Origin: an uncultured Treponema sp.
Lineage (GTDB): Bacteria > Spirochaetota > Spirochaetia > Treponematales > Treponemataceae
Length of the DNA: 11,753 nucleotides
Direction of reading: 5' to 3'
Assembly (NCBI GenBank): GCA_946611835.1
Contig: CAMOEE010000066.1
Location: 1-11,753, forward strand
The notes beneath the pieces are model-generated. The model made no database searches. It was not told the origin of the DNA and saw only the letters and a list, made by a program, of their open reading frames with translations. Below, piece after piece: positions 1 through 5,057 of this stretch; position 1 is the first letter of the stretch, and each line of letters starts with the position of its first letter. A program made the position numbers and the translations under genes.

Positions 1-59
1 TCGCCGTTTCCGCTTCGCTCGATAACGCTTGGCATGTAATTGTTCATCTGTTCGTTCAT
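1..59 (-). CDS. clpP: ATP-dependent Clp protease proteolytic subunit, N-terminal fragment
   Basis: Only the first 19 codons and part of the next lie in the window; the gene runs off the left edge. The translation MNEQMNNYMPSVIERSGNGE has the ClpP N-terminal pattern (a P-x-V-I/V-E-x-x-x-x-G-E stretch just before the conserved region with the catalytic residues). The ATG at 57-59 is preceded by GAGGA (minus strand, 64-68) at good spacing, which supports this start. clpP directly downstream of tig is a very common bacterial arrangement and backs the call. ClpP forms the serine-protease barrel that works with ClpX or ClpA unfoldases. The catalytic Ser, His and Asp are outside the window, so the call rests on a short N-terminus plus context. 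Confidence 0.72.
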   Translation of the reverse strand, partial: MNEQMNNYMPSVIERSGNG

Positions 60-63
60 TATT

Positions 64-133
64 TCCTCATTTGCCAAAAAAAATGGCCTTCTATTCTTTC
101 TATTAATATAATGAATTTTTCAGGAAAATCCAA
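64..133 (-). promoter_or_regulatory. Candidate sigma70 promoter and RBS for clpP
   Basis: On the minus strand TTGGAT (128-133) is followed after exactly 17 bases by TATATT (105-110), giving a leader of about 40 nt before the clpP ATG at 59. The ribosome binding site GAGGA is at 64-68. The -35 hexamer overlaps the end of the U-tract of the upstream tig terminator, so clpP would restart transcription where tig stops. This is a pattern match only. Confidence 0.5.
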
Positions 134-173
134 AAAAAAACGGAATGTTTCCGAAAAAAATGGGAACATTCCG
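132..173 (-). terminator. Intrinsic terminator of tig
   Basis: A 12-bp stem is formed by 141-152 and 162-173 (CGGAATGTTTCC against GGGAACATTCCG, one G-U pair) around a 9-nt A-rich loop. On the minus strand it is followed at once by nine T residues (132-140). It starts 34 bases past the tig stop codon. On the plus strand there is no T-tract after the stem, so it reads as a one-directional terminator for tig. Confidence 0.85.
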
Positions 174-206
174 CTTTAAATCGGAGATTTTAGAAAAATC
201 CTCGGC

Positions 207-1574
207 TTATTTCAGGTTGAAAAGCTCTTTGAAAGAAATTTTGTCGCCTTTGCCAAGTTTGACTTCAGCAAAAATCTCTTTGTAAAGCTTCTGCTCTTTT
301 GCCTCGTCGATGAGGTATTCTTTTGAGCGTGGGTCAGCGTAGTGCTGTTTAACCTCGTCAACAGTAATACCGTTAGCGTCGGCGATTTTCTGATATTCGC
401 TCTCGATTTCCTCTGGAGTGACTGAGATGTTTCTCTCTTTGAGGAGATTGTCAACGATGATTCGGCTCTTGAGCATTTTCTCTGCATCGCCGGTCCATTC
501 CTTGAGCATGTCTTCCTTTTTCTGGCCAGAAGCAGAAATCATTTTGTCGAGCTCCTCCGGAGTTGTCTGGAACTGCTGTGCCATCATTCTCCAGCGGCCG
601 TCAAGCTCTGCGTTGAGCATACTTGCAGGAATCTCAAACGGGTTTTTCTCAACGAGTGCTGAGAGAAGCTCGTTTGTCTTGATTTCGTTGATTTTGTTTG
701 TTCGGGCATTCTCAAGCTTCTGCATGATGTCTTTTTTGAGGTCGTCGAGAGTCTTGAACTTCTCGTTTACATCCTGTGCAAGCTCGTCGTCGAGGGCCGG
801 GAGGTTGCGGACTTTAATCTGTTTTACTGTGACAGAGTATTTCTTTGTTTTTCCTGCAAGCTCAGCGTCCTTTTCGTCCTTGCCATATTTTTTAGTGATT
901 TCTTTTGACTCACCTTTCTTCATACCGATGAGGTCGTCATCAATTTTGTAGACATTCTCAGCTGTTCCGAGAGTGAAGGTGAATTCCTCGCGTTTTGTTG
1001 AGGCAATTTCTGCGCCGTTCTCGTCTTTCTCAACGATAGAAATGGTGACGATATTGTCTTTCTCTGCTTTCTCGTCATCTTTTTTGTCGATTACGACTGC
1101 ATTGCGCTCCTGGATTCCTTTGAGTTCTTCCTGAAGCTCTGCATCACCGACAGTTACCTGTGGTTCTTTGATTGTGACTGATTTGAAGTCAAAGCCCTTG
1201 AGGTCTACTTTTGGGAATACATCGTAAGTTACTGTGTAGACGAAATCCTTTGTTGTGTCGAACTCAGGCATTTTTTCGAGGACTGGCTGTGCATAAGGAA
1301 GAGGGCGGTTATCCAGCTCTTTTTCGTCTGAGAAAATTTCGTTCAAAGATTTGTCGATGAGGTCGCTTGCAGCTTCCATTTTAATCTGCTCGCCGTATTT
1401 GCGCTCCAAAACTGAAGCCGGAACATGTCCTTTGCGGAAGCCTGGAATCTGAACCTGCTTAACATATTTTCCCATTGTCTCATTGTAGCTGTCAGCGACG
1501 TCTTTTTTGGCAACAGTTACAGTGAGTTTTGCTGCCGAGTGTTCCAATTTTTCGATTTCTTTTGTGACTTTCAC
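207..1574 (-). CDS. tig: Trigger factor, ribosome-associated chaperone and prolyl isomerase
   Basis: The 455-aa product matches the usual trigger factor length (about 430-460). Residues 45-52 are GFRKGHVP, the ribosome-docking signature loop of the N-terminal domain (about 1-125). An FKBP-type prolyl isomerase domain follows at about 165-253, including DDLIGMKKGESKEI at 213-226. The rest is the long helical C-terminal arm domain that cradles nascent chains. The protein binds at the ribosome exit tunnel and shields emerging polypeptides in the cytoplasm. The start is GTG at 1574, with AAGGGGA (1580-1586) five bases upstream. It lies between a tRNA array and clpP, with hairpin terminators on both sides, so it is probably transcribed alone. 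A weak candidate promoter is TTGGAT (1621-1626), 18 bases, TTTATT (1597-1602), overlapping the tRNA terminator. The identification is secure. Confidence 0.97.
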   Translation of the reverse strand: MKVTKEIEKLEHSAAKLTVTVAKKDVADSYNETMGKYVKQVQIPGFRKGHVPASVLERKYGEQIKMEAASDLIDKSLNEIFSDEKELDNRPLPYAQPVLEKMPEFDTTKDFVYTVTYDVFPKVDLKGFDFKSVTIKEPQVTVGDAELQEELKGIQERNAVVIDKKDDEKAEKDNIVTISIVEKDENGAEIASTKREEFTFTLGTAENVYKIDDDLIGMKKGESKEITKKYGKDEKDAELAGKTKKYSVTVKQIKVRNLPALDDELAQDVNEKFKTLDDLKKDIMQKLENARTNKINEIKTNELLSALVEKNPFEIPASMLNAELDGRWRMMAQQFQTTPEELDKMISASGQKKEDMLKEWTGDAEKMLKSRIIVDNLLKERNISVTPEEIESEYQKIADANGITVDEVKQHYADPRSKEYLIDEAKEQKLYKEIFAEVKLGKGDKISFKELFNLK

Positions 1575-1599
1575 ACTAGTCCCCTTAAAATGTTGAAAT

Positions 1600-1633
1600 A
1601 AAAAAAGCGATTCAGATGAAATCCAAATCGCTT
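1600..1633 (-). terminator. Probable terminator of the tRNA array, upstream of tig
   Basis: An 8-bp perfect stem (1605-1612 AAGCGATT with 1626-1633 AATCGCTT) closes a 13-nt loop and is followed on the minus strand by a U-rich run (1600-1606 are all A on the plus strand). It sits 8 bases after the last tRNA-Gly and before the tig RBS, so it probably ends the tRNA transcript. The large loop makes it weaker than the tig terminator, and some read-through into tig is possible. Confidence 0.65.
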
Positions 1634-1636
1634 CTC

Positions 1637-1717
1637 GTTAGAGCGGAAAACGGGATTCGAACCCGCGACATCCACCTTGGCAAGGTGACGCGCTACCACT
1701 GCGCTATTTCCGCAAAA
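1637..1717. repeat. Tandem duplication unit A, spanning tRNA-Gly
   Basis: These 81 bases are identical to 1758-1838. The identity covers the whole tRNA-Gly gene plus 4-5 flanking bases on each side and then stops abruptly. The unit offset is 121 bases. A recent duplication, or gene conversion between the two copies, would explain the sharp ends. Confidence 0.9.
1642..1713 (-). tRNA. tRNA-Gly (anticodon GCC), copy 2
   Basis: This is a 72-nt cloverleaf with acceptor GCGGAAA/TTTCCGC, a short D-arm, the anticodon loop TTGCCAA (GCC) and T-loop TTCGAAT. The discriminator base is U, as expected for glycine. The 3' CCA is not encoded and must be added enzymatically. It is the last gene of the tRNA transcript and identical to the copy at 1763-1834. 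Confidence 0.97.
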
Positions 1718-1757
1718 ATAAATTTGCATCTGTCGTATTGCAATAAACTGTGTAACA

Positions 1758-1838
1758 GTTAGAGCGGAAAACGGGATTCGAACCCGCGACATCCACCTTG
1801 GCAAGGTGACGCGCTACCACTGCGCTATTTCCGCAAAA
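1758..1838. repeat. Tandem duplication unit B, spanning tRNA-Gly
   Basis: Exact 81-base copy of 1637-1717. The 40-base spacer between the units (1718-1757) is not duplicated and contains a small inverted repeat, AACTG-loop-CAGTT. Confidence 0.9.
1763..1834 (-). tRNA. tRNA-Gly (anticodon GCC), copy 1
   Basis: Base-for-base the same as the tRNA at 1642-1713: GCC anticodon in loop TTGCCAA, fully paired 7-bp acceptor, discriminator U, no encoded CCA. Two copies of the GCC isoacceptor raise the dose of the tRNA that reads GGC and GGT. Confidence 0.97.
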
Positions 1839-1853
1839 CAAACAAAAAAGTTA

Positions 1854-1933
1854 TGCGAGAGAAGGGACTTGAACCCTTACGCCGAAGCACTAGATCCTAA
1901 GTCTAGCGTGTATGCCAATTTCACCACTCTCGC
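1854..1933 (-). tRNA. tRNA-Leu (anticodon UAG)
   Basis: This is an 80-nt class II tRNA with an extra variable arm of the TGCTTCGGCG type. The acceptor is GCGAGAG/CTCTCGC with discriminator A. The anticodon stem CTAGA/TCTAG encloses loop CTTAGGA, so the anticodon is UAG, reading CUA and other CUN codons. CCA is not encoded. Confidence 0.96.
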
Positions 1934-1974
1934 GTGTTAACCGACATGGGCATTAAGCCGTGTTCCGATTCTCT

Positions 1975-2000
1975 CAAACTTTCGTTCAAACCGAAGTTTG
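1975..2000 (-). other. Hairpin just downstream of tRNA-Lys (UUCG tetraloop)
   Basis: On the minus strand, 1987-2000 read CAAAC-TTCG-GTTTG, a perfect 5-bp stem with the very stable UUCG tetraloop. It begins four bases after the tRNA-Lys discriminator. A competing 7-bp pairing exists between 1975-1981 and 1994-2000. No T-tract follows, so it is not a standard terminator. It may guide 3' processing of the precursor between tRNA-Lys and tRNA-Leu. Confidence 0.5.
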
Positions 2001-2003
2001 GAA

Positions 2004-2076
2004 TGAGCGACCGGGGGCTCGAACCCCGGACCCACAGATTAAGAGTCTGTTGCTCTACCAACTGAGCTAGTCGCCC
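2004..2076 (-). tRNA. tRNA-Lys (anticodon CUU)
   Basis: This is a 73-nt tRNA with acceptor GGGCGAC/GTCGCTC (one G-U pair) and discriminator A. The D-arm is standard and the anticodon loop CTCTTAA gives CUU, reading AAG. The base after the anticodon is A37. tRNAs reading ANN codons carry t6A there, the modification that needs TsaB and TsaE, both encoded later in this window. CCA is not encoded. Confidence 0.97.
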
Positions 2077-2094
2077 GATTATCAGTTAAAATAT

Positions 2095-2168
2095 TGCGTC
2101 CGACACGGATCGAACGTGCAACCTACGGATTCGAAGTCCGTTACTCTATCCAGTTGAGCTACGAACGC
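2095..2168 (-). tRNA. tRNA-Arg (anticodon UCG)
   Basis: This is a 74-nt tRNA with acceptor GCGTTCG/CGGACGC (one G-U pair) and discriminator A. The anticodon stem ACGGA/TCCGT encloses loop CTTCGAA, so the anticodon is UCG, reading CGA and probably CGG. Many bacteria read CGA only with an inosine-modified ACG tRNA, so a dedicated UCG species is worth noting. CCA is not encoded. Confidence 0.95.
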
Positions 2169-2202
2169 ATTTCTGCTTTTGGCTAATGCCTCGTGCAGAT
2201 TG

Positions 2203-2275
2203 GGTGCCTGATGGGGCTCGAACCCACGACAATCAGATCCACAATCTGACGCTCTACCACTGAACTACAGGCACC
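2203..2275 (-). tRNA. tRNA-His (anticodon GUG)
   Basis: The acceptor is GTGCCTG/CAGGCAC with the additional G(-1) encoded opposite discriminator C, the hallmark of histidine tRNA. The anticodon stem TCAGA/TCTGA encloses loop TTGTGGA, giving GUG. It is the first gene of the array, about 18 bases after the -10 element. CCA is not encoded. Confidence 0.97.
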
Positions 2276-2293
2276 ATGTAACTGATGTGTGAT

Positions 2294-2323
2294 AATATAT
2301 CAGAAAGCCGCTCAAAGTGTCAA
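2294..2323 (-). promoter_or_regulatory. Sigma70-type promoter of the tRNA array
   Basis: On the minus strand a perfect TTGACA (2318-2323) is followed after 18 bases by TATATT (2294-2299), 18 bases upstream of the first base of tRNA-His. This gives a 5' leader of roughly 10 nt, typical of a stable-RNA promoter. The A/T-rich tract upstream (about 2335-2362) could act as an UP element. Confidence 0.8.
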
Positions 2324-2362
2324 GTGTTTGGAAAGGAAAAAATAAAAAAAATGTGAAAAAAA

Positions 2363-2525
2363 TCCGGGGCGTTGCGGGGTGCGGCTCAGGCATAGCCTTC
2401 ACCGAGACTCGACTAAAAACTTGCCTCGCAAGTTTTTTCGCTTTCAGCGACCGTCTCCCTACCCCGCAGAGAGGGTAGCGGAAAACGCAAAGCGGTTGGA
2501 GCGAGGGGGAGACTTCCCCCTTTTG
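2363..2525. repeat. Structured extragenic element, probably a dispersed repeat
   Basis: This block is much richer in G and C than the A/T-rich DNA on either side and is packed with inverted repeats. GGCT/AGCC closes a 7-nt loop at about 2382-2396. A 10-bp perfect stem lies at 2415-2437, and TCGCT/AGCGA at about 2438-2450. GTCTCCC (2452-2458) can pair with GGGAGAC (2507-2513) around an inner CTACCC/GGGTAG stem. GGGGGA (2505-2510) can pair with TCCCCC (2515-2520), followed by TTTT. Separate hairpins with no coding signal, inserted between two promoters, are typical of a REP-like repeat or a small structured RNA. Only one copy is in the window, so the repeat status is inferred. Confidence 0.5.
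2415..2438. terminator. Perfect 10-bp hairpin with T-tracts on both strands
   Basis: AAAAACTTGC (2415-2424) and GCAAGTTTTT (2428-2437) form an uninterrupted stem with a 3-nt loop. On the plus strand the arm ends in six T residues, and on the minus strand in five, so it looks like a bidirectional intrinsic terminator. No gene on either side needs termination here, because both neighbours transcribe away from it. Confidence 0.5.
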
Positions 2526-2535
2526 CATTTTCCCC

Positions 2536-2562
2536 TAAACTCCGCTTTCCATATTCCGATAA
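2536..2562 (+). promoter_or_regulatory. Sigma28 (FliA) flagellar promoter of the flgN operon
   Basis: TAAA (2536-2539), exactly 15 bases, then TCCGATAA (2555-2562). The bacterial sigma28 consensus is TAAA-N15-GCCGATAA, so 11 of the 12 core positions and the spacing match. Transcription would start about 7 bases later, leaving a leader of about 25 nt to the flgN ATG. FlgN, FlgK and FlgL are classic late flagellar genes, which fits sigma28 control. No good sigma70 element is seen here. Confidence 0.78.
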
Positions 2563-2594
2563 TCAAAAAGAATAAATCTAATTGGGGATTTTCG

Positions 2595-3062
2595 ATGGCT
2601 GAAGAAAAAATTGAGCAGAGTGAAATTATCGCTAGAAAAGCAAATCTTGTTTCTGTGATGCAGGAAGAGAACGCTCTTTTGGACAGAATTCTGGAGCAGC
2701 AGACCATCCTTCATAACTGCGTGAAGGAAAAGGACTGGGAAAAGCTCAACCGTAATATTGAAAATCTTCAGACTTTAAGCGACCAGTTCGTGGAGCTTGA
2801 GGAAAAGCGCATGGAGTTGAGCGAGGGCCTTGATATGGCGGGGGATGTTGAGATTTCTCCGGTGTTGAGCGAGGTCCGTGGCAAGCTTCAGAAATCTAAG
2901 GTCGAGAACAAGGTTCTTAACGAATATATTTCTACGACGAGAAAATTTCTGCAGGGCGTGTTCGATTCTGTGGTTCCGCAAAGACGGAATGTGCTTTATT
3001 CGAACAAAGGTCAGATAGTAAAACCAGAGCTGAGCAGCGTGGTTCTCAACCAGATGATATAA
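2595..3062 (+). CDS. flgN: FlgN-family export chaperone for hook-junction proteins
   Basis: The 155-aa product is almost entirely helical with heptad-like Leu/Ile spacing (ENALLDRILEQQTILHNCVK, then KLNRNIENLQTLSDQFVELE), as in the FlgN family. FlgN holds the junction proteins FlgK and FlgL unfolded in the cytoplasm and delivers them to the flagellar type III export gate; both client genes follow directly. The frame is open upstream to 2379, but that stretch is translated structured repeat. ATG 2595 has TTGGGGA at 2582-2588 as RBS and lies about 25 nt after the predicted sigma28 start site, so I chose it. The gene ends 25 bases before flgK. FlgN sequences are poorly conserved, so the name rests on length, coiled-coil character and position. 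Confidence 0.82.
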   Translation: MAEEKIEQSEIIARKANLVSVMQEENALLDRILEQQTILHNCVKEKDWEKLNRNIENLQTLSDQFVELEEKRMELSEGLDMAGDVEISPVLSEVRGKLQKSKVENKVLNEYISTTRKFLQGVFDSVVPQRRNVLYSNKGQIVKPELSSVVLNQMI

Positions 3063-3087
3063 GGTAATAAATAGAGGAGTATAGACT

Positions 3088-4956
3088 ATGGCAAATTCAT
3101 TCGCAGGTATTGAAGTTGGAAAAAGAAGCCTCATGGCTCACTCGACACAGATTAACACTGCCGGTCACAATATTTCTAATGCCGACACAGAAGGGTATTC
3201 AAGGCAGCGGGTTCAGATTAAGACTTTCGATCCGATTTACCGCCCGGACTTGAGCCGGGAGGAGCGTGCCGGTCAGATTGGTCAGGGTACTTCTGTTGAG
3301 AGCATCAACCGCCTGCGTGACGAGCTTTTGGACCAGAGAATCGTCGCACAGAGCAACCAGGAGACTTACTGGACCACTCGTGAAAAATATTACTCTATGA
3401 TTGAGCAGGTCTATAACGAGCCTGATGAAATCTCTGTCCGCACTAATATGGACAAATACTGGCAGAGCTGGCAGGAACTTTCCGTTTACCCTGAGAGCCA
3501 GGCTGCACGACAGGCCGTAGTGACTCGTGGTGAGACTCTGGCAGAGAGCATCCAGCAGAGATACACGGCCTTGAGCGGAATCGGAGACCTTATCAATGGT
3601 GATATTGAGGCTACTGTAAAGCAGATTAACACAATAACAAAGCAGATTGCTGATTTGAACGGTGAGATTGTCAAGGTAAAGGCAATGGGCGATAACCCCA
3701 ACGACCTTCTTGACCGCCGTGATCTGCTGGTCGAGAAACTCTCAGGACTGGCAAACATAACGACTGACATCCGTGACAATGACGAGTTCATGGTTCACCT
3801 TGAGGGAAATATTCTCGTTCAGGGGCATGTGGCCAGAAATTTTGAGGTGGAGCCTCAGGTCAACAATAACGGCTACAGCAAGGTCATCTGGTCCGATACA
3901 AAAAATGATGTTCAGGTTTCAGGCGGAACTTTGGGAGCCTTGATTGAATTGCGCGATGTCGATATTCGGGAGCAGGTTCAGTCATTGAACACAGTTACGA
4001 TGAACTTCGCTGACCTCGTTAACGATGTTCACAAGGCCGGAATTGGCATGAACAATGTGACTGGCCTTGATTTCTTCGTTCAGCACCCCTTCGTAACAAG
4101 CGTCAACGGAAACTATGACCGGGACGGAGACGGAAGTGACGACCATTCATATCTTTTCAGATTCACCGGAACGAATTCCTTGAACCCCCAGGAAAAACTT
4201 GGTCTTGAGGGCGAGATGAAGCTTTCTGGAAAGAACGGTACTGTCACGGTTCCATACCATGCGACAGACACAATCGAAGAGGTTGTTGCCAGAATCAATG
4301 ACAGTGACGGCGAGGTAAAGGCTTATCTTGACCGTGATAACCGCCTTGTTTTGAAGGCGACCACGGCAAAAGACATGGAGAACCCTGATTTCGTAATCCG
4401 CCATGTTGAGGACTCTGGAATGTTCCTCACAGGCTATGCCGGACTCCTTAAGGGAAGCGGGGCAGAGAATGCCTATGACTTTGCTCAGGCAGATGCCTCG
4501 AACGCTCTCCGCGGTGAATTTGCTGTTTCCCCGGTTTTGAATCCGGCCGGATACATTGCTGTTAACGACGCAATCAGGGGAGATGTCTTGAGCGTTGCGG
4601 CCGCTTACCCGAACAGCCAGGGAAAGGCGATGATTGGCGATGCCCGTGCTGCAGTTGAGATTGCCTCAATCAGGAACACGAGCGTGATGATTGGAAAGGA
4701 CCGCACCTTCGACGATTATTTTGCAAATTCCGTGACCAATGTCGGTTTGAAAGGCGAGCAGGCAGAGATGAATATGCTGAGCCAGAACGCAATCATGGAC
4801 GATTTACGAAATCTCCGTGATTCAATCTCGGGCGTCAACATCGACGAGGAGCTTGCCGAAATCATCAAGTTCCAGCACGGCTACAATGCTGCGGCAAAAT
4901 TCGTGTCCGTAATTGACCAGATGCTGGACACTGTAATCAACAGACTTGGAGTATAA
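3088..4956 (+). CDS. flgK: Flagellar hook-associated protein 1
   Basis: The 622-aa product starts with the conserved axial-protein segment (TQINTAGHNISNADTEGYSR at residues 20-39). It ends with the matching C-terminal helix (EELAEIIKFQHGYNAAAKFV at 587-606, then the IDQMLDTVINRL tail). These two ends pair to form the D0/D1 rod. FlgK is the first junction ring between hook and filament; in spirochetes the filament is periplasmic. The variable middle holds two notable parts: an acidic calcium-loop-like DRDGDGSDD at 344-352 and a Flagellin_IN-like module at about 378-426. RBS GAGGAG at 3074-3079 fits ATG 3088. It is exported without a signal peptide by the flagellar type III system, probably with FlgN. 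It is the second gene of the sigma28 unit. Confidence 0.96.
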   Translation: MANSFAGIEVGKRSLMAHSTQINTAGHNISNADTEGYSRQRVQIKTFDPIYRPDLSREERAGQIGQGTSVESINRLRDELLDQRIVAQSNQETYWTTREKYYSMIEQVYNEPDEISVRTNMDKYWQSWQELSVYPESQAARQAVVTRGETLAESIQQRYTALSGIGDLINGDIEATVKQINTITKQIADLNGEIVKVKAMGDNPNDLLDRRDLLVEKLSGLANITTDIRDNDEFMVHLEGNILVQGHVARNFEVEPQVNNNGYSKVIWSDTKNDVQVSGGTLGALIELRDVDIREQVQSLNTVTMNFADLVNDVHKAGIGMNNVTGLDFFVQHPFVTSVNGNYDRDGDGSDDHSYLFRFTGTNSLNPQEKLGLEGEMKLSGKNGTVTVPYHATDTIEEVVARINDSDGEVKAYLDRDNRLVLKATTAKDMENPDFVIRHVEDSGMFLTGYAGLLKGSGAENAYDFAQADASNALRGEFAVSPVLNPAGYIAVNDAIRGDVLSVAAAYPNSQGKAMIGDARAAVEIASIRNTSVMIGKDRTFDDYFANSVTNVGLKGEQAEMNMLSQNAIMDDLRNLRDSISGVNIDEELAEIIKFQHGYNAAAKFVSVIDQMLDTVINRLGV

Positions 4957-4960
4957 AATT

Positions 4961-5029
4961 AACCACAGATTACACAGATTAACACCGATTCTATTTTTAT
5001 AATCTGTGATATCTGTGTAATCTGTGGTT
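4961..5029. repeat. Long inverted repeat between flgK and flgL
   Basis: AACCACAGATTACACAGAT (4961-4979) and its exact complement at 5011-5029 form a perfect 19-bp stem. The inner sequences pair imperfectly (CACCGATT with AATCTGTG, one mismatch) down to an A/T loop around 4991-5001. Each arm is itself built from short CACAGATTA-like units, so the element is both a hairpin and a short direct repeat. It starts 5 bases after the flgK stop and ends 15 bases before the flgL RBS. It has no U-tract typical of terminators. In RNA it would be a very stable barrier between the two cistrons. Confidence 0.85.
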
Positions 5030-5057
5030 TATATAAAAATCATGGAGGATTTATCTT

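Larger units (their letters stand above)
2276..2594. other. Gene-free divergent region between tRNA array and flgN
   Basis: These 319 bases contain no credible gene. In order they hold the tRNA promoter on the minus strand, a purine-rich A tract (about 2331-2362), a GC-rich multi-hairpin element (2363-2525), and the sigma28 promoter and RBS of flgN. Open frames through it on either strand are Arg/Pro/Ser-rich translations of the structured element and look spurious. Confidence 0.8.

Noticed and set aside
73..88. Hairpin GCCA/TGGC in the clpP leader
   Set aside because: Only four base pairs around a homopolymer loop; too weak to call a regulatory element.
418..951. 177-codon plus-strand frame
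   Set aside because: Antisense to tig. Ser/Phe-rich translation typical of a shadow frame in a Glu/Lys-rich gene.
1571..1804. Minus-strand frame over the Gly tRNAs
   Set aside because: Translation of two tRNA genes (the WMSRVRIPFSA-type repeat is a known tRNA artefact), not a protein.
2265..2528. 87-codon minus-strand frame across the structured element
   Set aside because: It overlaps tRNA-His and its promoter, its composition follows the repeat, and I see no RBS or domain.
2379..2594. In-frame upstream extension of flgN by 72 codons
   Set aside because: It translates the hairpin-rich extragenic element into an Arg/Pro/Ser-rich stretch and would cross the sigma28 promoter. ATG 2595 has its own RBS and the FlgN-like helices begin there.
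4961..5029. Intrinsic terminator or CRISPR-like repeat between flgK and flgL
   Set aside because: The stem is long, but no U-tract follows, and the short units are not regular repeat-spacer structure. Described as an inverted repeat instead.
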